The notes beneath the pieces were generated by a model. That model was not told the DNA's origin, made no database searches, and saw nothing but the letters and a program-made list of their open reading frames with translations. A program made the position numbers and the translations under genes. Shown in pieces: positions 1-10,812 of a DNA stretch of 19,727 nt (positions are counted from its first letter, which is position 1; each line of letters starts with the position of its first letter). This DNA is from Cruorifilaria tuberocauda. Taxonomy: Eukaryota > Nematoda > Chromadorea > Rhabditida > Onchocercidae. The DNA lies in assembly GCA_013365365.1 (NCBI GenBank), contig JABVXU010000809.1, positions 1 to 19,727 of the forward strand. The letters are read 5' to 3'.

Positions 1-67
1 TAAACATTGATTCCTACACTGTCTTAACGATGAATTTCGTTATCGTTCGTCTAAATTTAGTCCTTTT

Positions 68-140
68 CGTAAAACGAAACTGTCGTAAAGGTTGAATTGG
101 GAAAATTTTGATTTGATTCATCGACAGTTTTGTTTTTACG
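68..140. repeat. Imperfect inverted repeat
   Basis: The arm at 68-85 (cgtaaaacgaaactgtcg) is complementary to the arm at 122-140 except for one G-T mismatch and one extra T. The loop is 36 bases. It could be a decayed miniature inverted-repeat element or a chance hairpin. No target-site duplication was identified. Confidence 0.4.
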
Positions 141-1462
141 AAATTGTTCTTTGGGTTGTTAGAACAACTGCTGGTTTGTTGAAGATTTGGGTTTGAAGAA
201 CAGGTCAAGGTAATATTTTATTGATAAGATGGAGATTTACAGCAACGGTTTGAAACAAAGTTAGATGGTTAGGTTGAGTCGTTTGAACGAGAAGAAATAG
301 AGGTGTGAGTTTGTTGTTTTATGTATAATTTGGTAATCTTGATAAGATTCACAAGGGAAGAGAGGTGGCGACCAGTATAATTTGATAATATATTAGGAAA
401 GGTAAGGATAGCGATTGTATGGTGTGACAAAGTATTAGATATGTAAATATATCGATTAGTATAATCTGCTAAGATGTTAGAAAAAGGTAAATATGGTTAT
501 TTAATGATTTTATGAGATATCGAAGAAAGATGGATATGGCAGTTTAGTAAATCGGATAGAATATAGACATAAGAATATACTAAACAATATCAAAGAAATT
601 ATTAGTTTTAGTTACTCAGTTTAGTTATGTAATGAATAAAGCTATTTTTAAGATTTTGAATTTTCAGATTTTCCGACAGGAACTATTTGCAAGTAATATG
701 AATTTTTACTGTGCAGCTTGTGCAAATTGTATGATAAGCAATAAGTACAATGTATTTCATGTTTTCTTTTCATGTATTGGTTCAGTTCATTTCAATCGGA
801 CCTGAAGGCTCATAATGTGTGTATTACCTTTGATATGTTCAGTATCCGATCCATATTTTATATTTTTGTTGTCATTACCCACTGTGTTTTTTGAATTTAG
901 ATGAAAAATAATTTATGGATTTACTCGGTTCTTCACTTTCATAATTTATGATTACCAGTTTTTTCACGGACAATTTTATTTTTACTTTTAAATATATCTC
1001 AGAAGAGTTCATTTTTCTACGAAAATTTAGATCTGAAAATGAAGTTACTCACATTTTGGCGTAGAATGAGGGAATTTGCGTGGGATCTATGGATTGCGTG
1101 ACGACCATGCTGATAATTTATGCTCTGATGAGGTTGAAAACTCATTACCTAAGTATGCTGGAGGTAGATTGGGAATGATATGAATATGGGCAGCTAATAA
1201 TGTATCTATCATAAATATCGAAACTGAAATATTACATTTTGTTGTAGAATTATAGTAATGTGTATTTTTAGGAATTTCAGCTTTTTGCAGACATTTCCAA
1301 TTCTGTTGCATATTCGAAGTGAGTTAAAAATCAATATTTAACTCTTTTAATTATGTTCGGAGCAAGTGTGGAATCATTGACGGAATGATACATTGTCATT
1401 TGTCAGATATGTGTATTTAGCGTCTCCTTTATATGTGTGAACATAATAACGTGATGATTTTA

Positions 1463-1464
1463 AG
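1463..1464 (+). other. Candidate spliced-leader acceptor for ucp-4
   Basis: The sequence gattttaag ends 12 bases before the ATG at 1477. The reading frame is closed upstream (taa at 1447-1449), so a cis-spliced upstream coding exon is not needed. The AG fits a nematode trans-splice acceptor, though its pyrimidine tract is short. Confidence 0.4.
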
Positions 1465-1473
1465 CTAATTGGG

Positions 1474-1502
1474 CTGATGAGTCCGGACGCACACCGGACA
1501 AA
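1474..1502 (+). other. Strong hairpin over the ucp-4 start codon (hammerhead-like core)
   Basis: CTGATGA (1474-1480) is followed by a perfect 6-bp stem, GTCCGG (1481-1486) with CCGGAC (1494-1499), around a 7-base loop, then AAA. The ATG sits inside the CTGATGA. The layout resembles a hammerhead ribozyme core, but the required GAAA after the stem is only AAA, so catalysis is unlikely. A stable stem just after the start codon could still affect translation. Confidence 0.5.
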
Positions 1503-3636
1503 TTCATCGTTAACAATGCGTGATATTGGCTACAAATACATCCTGTCGTGTTTTGCTTCATTCGTTGCTGAAACTGGTTAGTTTTTCCGAGTTGTTTCAA
1601 GAACTTGCCATAAATTCGTGCTTTTAAGGCACAGTTAGTTAATACCCTTAATGGTTTCCATAAATTTATCGAAGGCATGGAACGGAAGAATGTTAGTGAA
1701 GTATTAAAACTGTTAGCGTATATTCTGATTGCTGCATTATTTTATTTAATAATGGAACGCGGGATACATTTCTGTCAAGTTTAAATTGAGAAGCGAATTT
1801 AGCTTTTTAAATGTTTTTTATATCTTAATGATGGTTTGTTGTTTTTCCACAGTAACTTATCCGCTGGATGTTATCAAAACTCAATTGCAAATGGGACCGA
1901 ATCGTATGAAACTATCCGGATGCAATGTTAAACAACCTACAATGTTGCAAATCACATGGCATATTTGTAAGATTGGTTCGCTCAATTATAGGTGCTGCTG
2001 CTGTGCTAAATCTGTTTTCACATGGAAAATATACGTTTAACGTCGTTAACTTTTCTCGAAAAGGGCTTCAGTTATAAGATTTTATCAGTTTTCTTATTTT
2101 GTGTGATAGTCGTTCTAATAAGAATTTGATAAATGCAATTTTTATTTTTTGTATATGGCTGGTCCATTGTTTTATATTTCAGTGAAAAATGAGGGCCTTC
2201 GCGCTCTGTTCAGTGGACTTGCTCCAGCAGTATATCGACATTTCAGTAAGTCTTTATGAAGATATTCACCAGGACGCTTATAATGAGGTGGCTGCTTAAT
2301 GCGCATTAAGAAACTAAATTTATTTGTGCATAGTTCTGAAAACAGCTGAACCCATTCTCCGTATGCTTTAATTAAGAAATACATATGTTTGGTTACAGTT
2401 TACACAGGATTTCGCATGGGTATTTATGAAGTGATGCGGTTTGCAGTTTTCGATAAGGAGAAACAGGAAATTTTCCCCGCATGGTATGCTAATTTTTAGC
2501 TCCATCTTTCATTTGTTTTGCTGGAATTGATTTCACAAATATTAATCAATTTCATGCAGAAATGTATGTTTTTTTTCTAAGGCAATCGGCAATTTGTGGT
2601 TTAGTATCAGGTGCTATTGCGCAGTTTCTGGCATCACCAGCTGATTTAGTCAAAGTTCAAATGCAAGCAAAGAGACAGGAAAAATGGAACAATCGTCAAG
2701 CTCGGTTATCAATTTTATAGCGTAAAATGTTTAAAGTTTCTGAATTTTTTCAAACTCATTTGGCATATTGCTTCCGTTAATTTCAGTTACAACTAGTTTC
2801 AGGTTTCTTAATTCATACGATGTTTTTGTTGCTCTTTACAAGAGTAATGGTTTTATGGGTCTGTGGACTGGTTGGCTTCCAAACACTCAACGTGCGGCTT
2901 TACTAAACATGGCTGGTGAGTATATGCATGCTGTAATTTGAAAGCCAAACCGGTATATTTCAAGTTGCGTATGGACGATTTGGGTCAACTGCTTATCGTA
3001 TAGAATATACCTAAAATGTAACTGAATGTTTTAATCTCGATTGTAAGTTTGAATTTTTTTTGAAACAAAATCCATAGATCTTGCGACATACGATCACACG
3101 AAGCACTGGTTGATAGCGAAAGGTTATTCGGATAATCATTATACACATTTTATTGCCAGTCTTGTTTCGGGCATGGTTGCTGCACTTGTATCTACTCCAG
3201 CGGATGTTGTGAAAACACGAATAATGATTCAGTTACGACGTACCGGTGAAAAATCGTAAGTTTTGTCTTTTTTCTTAATAAAGTGCTAAATGAATTGTTA
3301 CCTTCTTTTCCCGGTTTTTTTTTTCGTGTTTTTGGTGATATTATGATTGCATGCAGTCAATTACAGGGCGCATCAATACAAGGGATCATATGATTGCCTA
3401 AAGCAGATTTGTCGGGATGAAGGTTTTTTTGCACTGTACAAAGGCTTTTTGCCATCATATGTGCGATCGGTAAATTGGTTTATAATCAAGATAGATAGGA
3501 CTTATTGTTATAAAATCTGCTAGGAAATAGTTCTAAATCTTTGATTTTTATTTTTTATTTTTAGGCACCCTGGTCATTGGTCTTTTGGTTAACATACGAG
3601 CAACTGCGACACATGTTTGACATTTCTGGATTTTGA
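1477..3636 (+). CDS. ucp-4: Mitochondrial carrier of the uncoupling-protein group, UCP-4 type
   Basis: Inner-membrane transporter of the SLC25 family. UCP4-type members are linked to proton or anion leak and, in Caenorhabditis, to succinate transport (family knowledge). Exons: 1477-1576, 1853-1966, 2183-2245, 2399-2483, 2582-2704, 2803-2915, 3078-3255, 3367-3469, 3565-3636. They join to 951 bases, 316 residues plus stop, close to the family norm of about 300-325. All three Px[DE]xx[KR] signatures are present: PLDVIK at 37-42, PADLVK at 140-145 and PADVVK at 240-245. Further family motifs are NEGLRALFSGLAPA, GLWTGWLPNTQRAALLNMA and the C-terminal DEGFFALYKGFLPSYVRSAPW. The ATG at 1477 is the first after an in-frame stop; ATG 1516 (residue 14) is an alternative start. 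The N-terminus carries no presequence, as usual for carriers. The stop is followed by AATAAA at 3917-3926. UCP-4 is chosen over UCP1-3 from remembered similarity to the nematode protein; membership of the carrier family is certain. Confidence 0.94.
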
Positions 3637-3916
3637 AACATGTGTTTGGTTTATTACTCAATCTTAGGATGATAAAGTTCTAAATTCCATGCAGTATTCG
3701 AAAGAAATTGATCATATATGCTTATGCTACTTCATCTAATTTTTATATTTGTTTATTTTTGTTAATTTTAGAATATCAGAGCAGCTGAAAACAGCTTGTA
3801 GAAGCAAGGACAAAATAATGATCTGAGCTTAATTTTATTTAGTAATTTAAATGATAATACCAGCCGATAATACGGTTATTCATGTAGTTATAAGAGAATA
3901 ATAGTGAGCCATAAGT

Positions 3917-3926
3917 AATAAATAAA
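3917..3926 (+). terminator. Polyadenylation signal of ucp-4
   Basis: Two overlapping AATAAA hexamers (3917-3922 and 3921-3926) lie about 280 bases after the ucp-4 stop, on the same strand. They are the first canonical signals after the gene. Confidence 0.6.
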
Positions 3927-4384
3927 ACTTCTTTTTGAATTGGCTACATGCAGGTTTATGCTACTTTCAATATCTATATTAATACGGTAAGATAAATGCT
4001 TCGTAGTTAATTGCTGATCGAAAATGATATAAACTCATATTCAGAAAGATATTGGCTGATACATTGCTGAATATTCCTTGTAAAGAGAATTCAGATTCTG
4101 AATAGATTGTTATGCTCTTTCAGTTTGTGACTTTTCCAAAACAGAAAAGAACTGCAACGAAGTGATTGTCGTCTGCTCTCCCATATTTCGAACAGCAGAT
4201 TATTTAACAGTGATTTGGAAAGTTACTGGAAGCTATTTTAGGCTAAACCTCCCAGACATAGTTTATACGTTAACGGCCTTATTCATTTCAGTTACTCTGG
4301 AATTTTCATCATTTTGCATAGATTTGGGTGATGAATTCAATGTGCAATCTGAAATACTAAAAAAGTTACTCCATAATAACATAT

Positions 4385-4399
4385 GGTGGAACTTCCACC
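4385..4399. repeat. Perfect short palindrome ggtggaa-c-ttccacc
   Basis: Seven-base arms surround a single central base. No further copy was noticed in the window. It could be a dimeric transcription-factor site or a cruciform seed; its function is unknown. Confidence 0.7.
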
Positions 4400-5487
4400 A
4401 AAAAAAAGTTTGTGGAATCGCCTTATTCAGAATATAACGAAATATAAAATTAGCTAAAGCTTTGAAAACAACATAATTTGAAAAAGCATTTTTTAATGCA
4501 GTGCTCAAACATTTCTTGTAATAAAATTGAATGCTGAAAAATATGTGTCATATTCTCAACATCTTTACCACATATTGATTACCCCTTTTATGGCGAAATT
4601 AAGATTCTGGATAAATTTTCATACTTACCCAGTTAGGTGCAAAGTATCTACACATTTCCGGAAGTAACAAATTAATTTTTCGGACGTCAAGAGTTGTCAA
4701 CGGGAAAATGGTTGGCGTAGTGTTCCAACAACGATGGCCATCGGCTGCACTAAAGAAAGTTTAATCTAATGCAATGGTCCATTTTCCGTTTTTAGTTGTG
4801 AGTTGAATATAGATTTCTTGCTTCCGAAAAATGAATAAACAGGAAGAGATAATTATATGATAGTTGTAATATTGAGACTCTATGGTTCGGTGTTTCAATT
4901 TTTATTTACTTTTTTTGAAAGTTATTGTGGCGGAAACTATTTCTTTCTTAAAAATCACTCCGATTTCAAGGGACTTTCATATTTTTAGTTTTCTTTCCAT
5001 GTTGTTTTATATTTGAGTTGTTCTTGTATACTCTTTTACTTTACCCTGAATTTATGATTCTTTATTACACGTTTACACACGTGCATTATACTGATCCGCG
5101 CTTATTTATTCCTTTTTTGATGTTGTTCATATATGGAACACTTATTCGTGATAATGTGCTCGGCGTGATAGGAAGTAGAATGTTATATTTAGTAACTTTC
5201 AGAATGTTTTGGGATTACCGGTATAAATTGGATGAATGGATTATTAATTGAAAAACGCTGCGGACGATGAAGGTTCATTGATTGTTTATTTCTGAAGTAC
5301 TAAAATTGGGTTTAAACTTAGTTTAATCAGTAGAGGAATGAATCGTTATTACACGCATGATTCATTATATCTCCTGGCCTTCTTTATGGATGCAGTATGT
5401 ATCTTACTTATTTGCGCTCTAATCTTATTTTACACGTTTCATAGTTTTTTCTTGCATTTTCTTACATTACGGATTATGTGCTTATGC

Positions 5488-5489
5488 AG
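5488..5489 (+). other. Candidate spliced-leader acceptor for sec-15
   Basis: A pyrimidine-rich stretch ends in gcttatgcag, nine bases before the sec-15 ATG at 5499. No upstream coding exon is needed, so this AG is the likely trans-splice site. Confidence 0.5.
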
Positions 5490-5498
5490 AAATTGGAC

Positions 5499-8400
5499 AT
5501 GGATGGTTCATCGGCAGCTAGTGCCTCGAAAGAAACGGGAACGGGAAGTAGTGATACTGCCTCCACTTCATACCAACAATGTATGCCATTTGATTCAAGT
5601 TCTGTTCAACTGAAATCAAATTTGCATTAAGCGATAGTTAACTTGATCCAGAAATCCGCATTTTTTATGTTTTAGATCCCGAAATGAGTGCTGAACAAGA
5701 GTTTTTCTTATACGAACTCGAAACGACCGATTCGGGTAGTGTTGGTTTGGTACTAAGGTTAGCGGCTAATATATTAATCTTCTCTTAACTACTTAAAGTT
5801 TTCTACTTTCGGTTTTGAGCAACTGTGATTGTTTAGAGCAATCTATGACTGTGGTGATGTCCATAAATTCGCACGTGCTCTAGAGCACCGTATACATCAT
5901 TATGATAAAAGTATCCAGAGAATTTGTTCGTATCATTATCAGGGATATGTTGATGCAATGAAACAGCTGTTGCAATTGAAGACACGAAGTTTGGAAATTA
6001 AGGCATATTTTTTATCTGATTTGTGATAATATGATTTACCCGCAGTTTTATTTCTTTTTTCTTTTTAAATATCATTACGAAGTTGCCATATTTCTGCCTA
6101 AGAATGATGTAAATTGGTTGTGGATGGAGGATTTTCCAGGATGAAGTTAACGCAGTTGATCATAATATCCAAGAAAGCAGCAAAGAGTTACGGAAACGTA
6201 GTGCAGAAATTGTACGTTATAGAAAATTGCAAAGGAATGCAAACACTGCTATCGATCACATTTCGCTTTGCTTGCCCGTGCTTGAAAATTATGCGAAACT
6301 AAATGAGCATATGCAACAGAAGAAGTAAAAGTTATTGTTTTTTCAATCTTATTGATTCATCGCTTTGTTTTTAGTTTTATTTTCTCAATGATTTTTTTTT
6401 CTTATTTCTTTTAATGATGCAATATTCATGTGTAAATTTACCGTGACAGTAGTAAAACTTTCACAATGTATTTTAGTTCGGCTAACACTTATGTGCTTTG
6501 AATGGCATCATAAGTTGCAGGTTTTATCAGGCATTGAAAGTACTGGAAGAATTGGAACATACCTACATGGTTCATGTTGATAACTATCGTTTTACACAAG
6601 CATTGAAAAAATCATTACTTCCAATTCGTGAACAAATCAAGGAAAAATCATTTTCAGAATTCACGGATTTTTTGGAAGATATTCGGAAGGTTTCAGGTTA
6701 GTTTTTTGCGAGAGATGAAAAAGCTTAGATTTTGCTTTTAGTCTTACTTTTCTTTCACTTTATGGAACGATTAGATTATCTGTATATTCGGTCATGCAGG
6801 GTTATTTTTAGGACGTATTGGACAGCATGCTTCAAAATGTACTGCTGAACAGCATTCTTTTGGAATGACTGAAGCTGAACGTGTGAAACGTTTACAGGAA
6901 GAGGCGAAAAAGAATGCTGTGAATGGCGATGTCGGTAAGTTCTTTATTTTTATCATCATGTATTTTACAATCGTTAAATACAGAATTCAAATAAAGAAGT
7001 ATCTAATTTGAATTGACTTTAAGAATGCTGAAGATACTTAATAGGGTTTAGTTATAGTAAGAAAGTAGTACCTGGCTAATGATCAAACTATTCTGTAAGG
7101 TCGTTACATTTTATCACTTTAGTCAGTTTTGTTAACGCGGTAGTATTTCTGAAAGTTTTTCAGTACTTTCATCGGATGGTTCAGTTATTAAAAAAAATGA
7201 TAAAGGACAACGAAAAATGATGCAAGTGCCCCTTATTGAAGAGGATGAATTGCTTAGTGCTCAAGATCTTATAGATTTCACACCTATCCATCGATGCTGT
7301 CAAATCTTCAATGTTATTGTAAGTGCAGTTTTTCTGCGGTATGAAATCTATACATACACTACACTAATCTTCAATTCGCTCATTATTAGCTCTTTTCGTA
7401 AACTTTTGTTGTTTCTTTTTCTGCAATTTGCTCCAATTATTTATGTGGTCTACCGCATTTTAGGGTGAGAAAGAAACTTTCGAGGCTTACTACAGAAAGC
7501 AACGGAAAGAGCAAGCAGTAGTTGTAATTCGACCGCCAGGCAAACTGGTAGGTTGAGTCTTTGAAGATTATCCTCTCTCGAGGACGATTTAGTGGCTTGA
7601 AAAAATTGCAAATCATTTTCGTCTCAACGGCCACGTCGACTAAGTTTTAGTTTCCCAAGTAATAATCTTCACTTTAGCAAGAATCAATACATTCGTACGT
7701 GAAATATTTGGATGAAATCATTGGCTTTTTCGTAGTCGAAGATCATATTATGCAAACAGAGCCTAGTCTAGTTACAGCGGCTTATAAGGATCAGCTTTGG
7801 GAAATGGCACTGCATCAAGTTACAACCACCATGAATGCCCATTTTGTAAGTTTCTAATAAGTATCAGTTTTAAGAAGCGGCATTATACTAGATAAAAAGA
7901 AAAGTAAGAGTTTTTGTTTCAGGGAGGTTGTTTGGATGTTGAGATGATGTTGAAAATGAAGAAAGTAATTTTATTATTTGCAATGACAATGAAAAGCTAT
8001 GGCTTTGGAATTGGTTCTCTCTATACTCTGCTTCAAAATTTCAGGTATTTTGAGTTGTTTTTCTGAATCAGATTTTCTTTTGAAATTGCTTAGATAGTAA
8101 AAGTTGATTAATTTTTTTTTCCTTTGTTACTGGAATAAATCTTGCTTTAATTTAGAGATCAGTACAATGAAATTTTGATGCGAGAATACTGTGCCCAATT
8201 CGAAAGAGATCTTGAAAGTGACAATTATACCCCAATCACAGCGAAAGATGAAGAAGCATTCAGAGCAGTAGTGACACAGTTCCCCTTCTACCGGAGAGGA
8301 ATGGATCAGGTATATGTTGATATGATTATTTTTCTATCACTTCTAATAATTATTAAACTTCTTTTATTGAAATATTTTGTAAGTTTTCCAGGAGCCTTAT

Positions 8401-10174
8401 CCTCGCGTGTTTCCGTTTTCGAAGTTCGTACCAGCAGTATACGGTCAAGCGAAGAATTACCTTGTTGGATGTTTGAAATTTATGGAGCACCTACAACTCT
8501 CTCCCACTGAGGTGTGTTCGGACTTCTTCTTTCTGGAATTTCTTTTGTATCTTTTTTGTCATCGATAGTTTTTACTTCATGGAATACTTTATTTTCTTGT
8601 CATTATCATTAGAAATTTCAAAATCCAATAAAAAGCGTATACTTTTTTTAGGTTGATGACACAGTACGTCGTTATGCAAATGTGCTTCTTGCACGTTGGT
8701 CAGGTTCTTTGAAAAGTTTTGTAGCGAACAAAAAAAGAACGCTTATACAGGTAAGAGGACGTATGATATTCTTTTATATAAAAGATGAAATGAAGATTTC
8801 TTAAGTCGTTGTTTTATCTTGCATTTTTTAGCTTGTTCAAATCACTATTAATATCGGTTATCTGGAGAAGACGTGTGAATCACTAGAGCATTACATCACT
8901 AAGTTAACAAATGCAAATAATGGTTCTGGTAGCACTACAGGGCATTTGGTTACGTTGAAAGATCAGGTTTTCAGGTTTGTTTTTTTTAACAGGTTGCAAA
9001 GAGAAAAACAAAAGTTAAAAAAAGTATAGGCATAAATTTTTTGAATCAATGCTTTTAGGGATGCGCGTTCCGAAGTGGAGCAGCAGATTGATGACGCACT
9101 TCGTGACAAAGTGGATGCTTTTCTCGACCTCGGTCAGTTCGTCTGTTTGTTTTTTCATTCTTAAAATTGAAATCGCTGTTCTTCTAAGTTCACTTAAATG
9201 ATTCTGTGTAATCCAATTTTAGCAAACTACGATTGGGAACTGTCAGGTTCAAGTGGCCGGGCTAGTGACTACATCACAGATTTGATCAAGTTTTTGGAAA
9301 CAACTTTCGTTTCATTTAGCAATTTGCCGAGCCTTTTGGCAAGACATGTTTGTATGCAGGTAAATATTTTTATAACTTAATAAAAAGTGCCGTGTTTTCT
9401 GCCAAATACTAAAAATTGGATTCCTTTTATATATTTATGTTCTCATTTTCTCTTCTTTTTTTCCTAACTGGTGCAACCGGACCAAAAATTTTGTTTTGGG
9501 ATAATTGCCTTTTATTCGACGCAAAAGGGAATGGAACGGCAATAGTACAGTATCCTCAAGCATATTTACGCAAATGAAATTTATCATAATTCGCAATAAA
9601 AACAAATTAATTGCATTTTAGACCTGTAAATATTTGGCAAATCGATTAACAGAATTACTTCTGAATACAGATTTGAAAACTGTAAGCACTGGTGCACTTG
9701 ATCAGTTCGACTTAGATGTGATACAGTGCGAATTATTTGCTTCTCAATGTCCTGTTGCAGGATTAGAAGTATGTACCAGCTTTTTTAATCGCTTTTGTTT
9801 ATGAATAACTTCAAATCCAATTTATTGCAGGACGGGACTCTTGCTATGACTTTTGCCAGCTTGAGGCAACTTCTTGATCTAGTTATGAAAGCTGACTGGC
9901 CAACTTATTTGGCCGATTACGGAAAAGAAGAAAGCAAATATTCAAGAGTTAAAGCCTCGCATGCGATTGTTTTATTGGAGAAGTACGTGTTGATTGATAT
10001 TTTAGTTTTTTTTAATTTGCTTTATCGCAAACACTCCTAACACATGTCTCAGATTTTAGGCTGATTGAATTCGAACGAAAATCATCTAGTTTTTTCGCCA
10101 AAGGTCGTGAGAAGGATCGTAAAAAACTTTTGGATACAATTCTTCGCCAACTGCGAGCTCTTGCCAATCAGTAA
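5499..10174 (+). CDS. sec-15: Exocyst complex subunit Sec15 (EXOC6 orthologue)
   Basis: Subunit of the octameric exocyst that tethers secretory vesicles to the plasma membrane; Sec15 is the vesicle-side subunit whose C-terminal domain binds Rab11/Sec4-type GTPases (family knowledge). Exons: 5499-5580, 5676-5757, 5837-6002, 6140-6324, 6521-6696, 6812-6934, 7164-7318, 7464-7547, 7678-7845, 7923-8044, 8156-8309, 8392-8511, 8652-8750, 8832-8974, 9059-9132, 9223-9359, 9622-9768, 9831-9982, 10060-10174. They sum to 2484 bases, 827 residues; human EXOC6 is about 800. After a Ser/Thr/Gly-rich start (1-27) comes the conserved N-terminal helical region (HYQGYVDAM near 88-96), then FFVVEDHI (about 368-375), YDW (647-649), DLDVIQCELFAS (about 720-731), LRQLLDL (750-756) and TYLADYGK (764-771), all typical of Sec15. 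The tail is basic. Intron 3 starts with GC instead of GT. All junctions keep frame. Confidence 0.97.
6003..6139 (+). other. Non-canonical GC-AG intron of sec-15
   Basis: Exon 3 ends at AAG (6000-6002), followed by gcatat; the acceptor is ttttccag before 6140. Joining here in phase 0 gives LEIK then DEVNAVDHNIQESSKEL, which lines up residue for residue with the remembered human EXOC6 segment. The nearest GT donor (after 5989) would create an immediate stop. GC-AG introns are a known minor class in nematodes. Confidence 0.8.
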
Positions 10175-10806
10175 TTTCATGAAAAAGTCGTTAAATTGTG
10201 GATTGAATGTCTGGTCTGAAAATTTTGGCATGTGCAGTAGCTGTATGTTTATTTTGCTAACTTTCATCACTTTTCATAGTTTAAACATATCTGTTCATCT
10301 AGAAAAAAACGAATTTTATTACCCTAATGATTACTGAATCAGGTTTTGGTAACTGTAAATTATTATTTGGTGAAAGAGCATCTGCTGTATCCCACCATCC
10401 TTGTAAAGATGCCATAGTCTTTGTTTAACAATGTTATCTGTTTCAAAAATTACAGTTGTGTAATTTTTTTCCATTCCATTTGACGTATAGTATTTTTTAA
10501 AGTGGTGTTTGTTGCGATGCAACGTACGTAGGGCGTAATGGGATTTTTTCTTTCACTTTTTCCTTTGTTTACGTGCTTATAATAATCATTAACGTTAAGT
10601 AAGTTGGACTGTCACGATTTTCAGGAGTGTAGTTTAAAAGCTTTTTGAAATAACCTGGTTATGGTCTCTTCTGGAGATTTATTTAAAAGTTTACATTGTT
10701 TCGCATATGCTGTGATGCTTTTTTTTGCTCAATAGTTGTTAATAATAAGTTAAATTAATTATCATCACAATCTGTTCTTTCATTGCACTTGTTGATCTTT
10801 TTGGAT

Positions 10807-10812
10807 AATAAA
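10807..10812 (+). terminator. Candidate polyadenylation signal of sec-15
   Basis: This AATAAA is the first canonical hexamer after the sec-15 stop and would give a 3' UTR of about 640 bases. A second pair lies at 11372-11381, closer to the next gene, so the true end is uncertain. Confidence 0.4.

Larger units (their letters stand above)
1..1476. other. AT-rich intergenic sequence, no supported gene
   Basis: This is the left flank of ucp-4. The open frames here are short, with no supporting chain of splice sites. The best is a 37-codon open stretch at 1070-1183 (+), which reads fairly protein-like but has no in-frame ATG and no good acceptor. An imperfect inverted repeat lies at 68-140. The last few hundred bases presumably contain the ucp-4 promoter and outron, but I see no clear TATA or initiator motif. 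Confidence 0.6.
3637..5498. other. Intergenic region between ucp-4 and sec-15 with two unexplained open frames
   Basis: The first part is the ucp-4 3' UTR, up to about 3940. Beyond it, two + strand open stretches stand out: 4102-4437 (111 codons, no ATG, preceded by an acceptor-like ctctttcag at 4115-4123) and 4952-5251 (99 codons, hydrophobic, ending in a charged tail). Neither could be joined into a gene with a start. A perfect palindrome lies at 4385-4399. The T-rich final 200 bases are probably the sec-15 outron. Confidence 0.6.

Noticed and set aside
1070..1183. 37-codon protein-like stretch (DDHADNLCSDEVENSLPKYA)
   Set aside because: No in-frame ATG, no convincing acceptor, and the other frames of the same stretch are also open in part.
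1460..1678. 72-codon - strand frame opposite ucp-4 exon 1
   Set aside because: It is antisense to a firmly supported exon, with no domain and no splice context.
5338..5613. 91-codon ATG-started hydrophobic frame overlapping sec-15 exon 1
   Set aside because: It is read from the T-rich outron and then from sec-15 exon 1 in the wrong frame. The sec-15 frame in that exon joins perfectly to downstream exons, so this is a shadow.
8175..8510. 111-codon + frame in the sec-15 region
   Set aside because: It reads sec-15 exon 11 in frame, continues through the intron, and then reads exon 12 out of frame. The spliced model explains it.
1477..10174. ucp-4 and sec-15 as one operon
   Set aside because: They are 1.86 kb apart, far more than the roughly 100-400 bases usual in nematode operons, and ucp-4 has its own polyadenylation signal.
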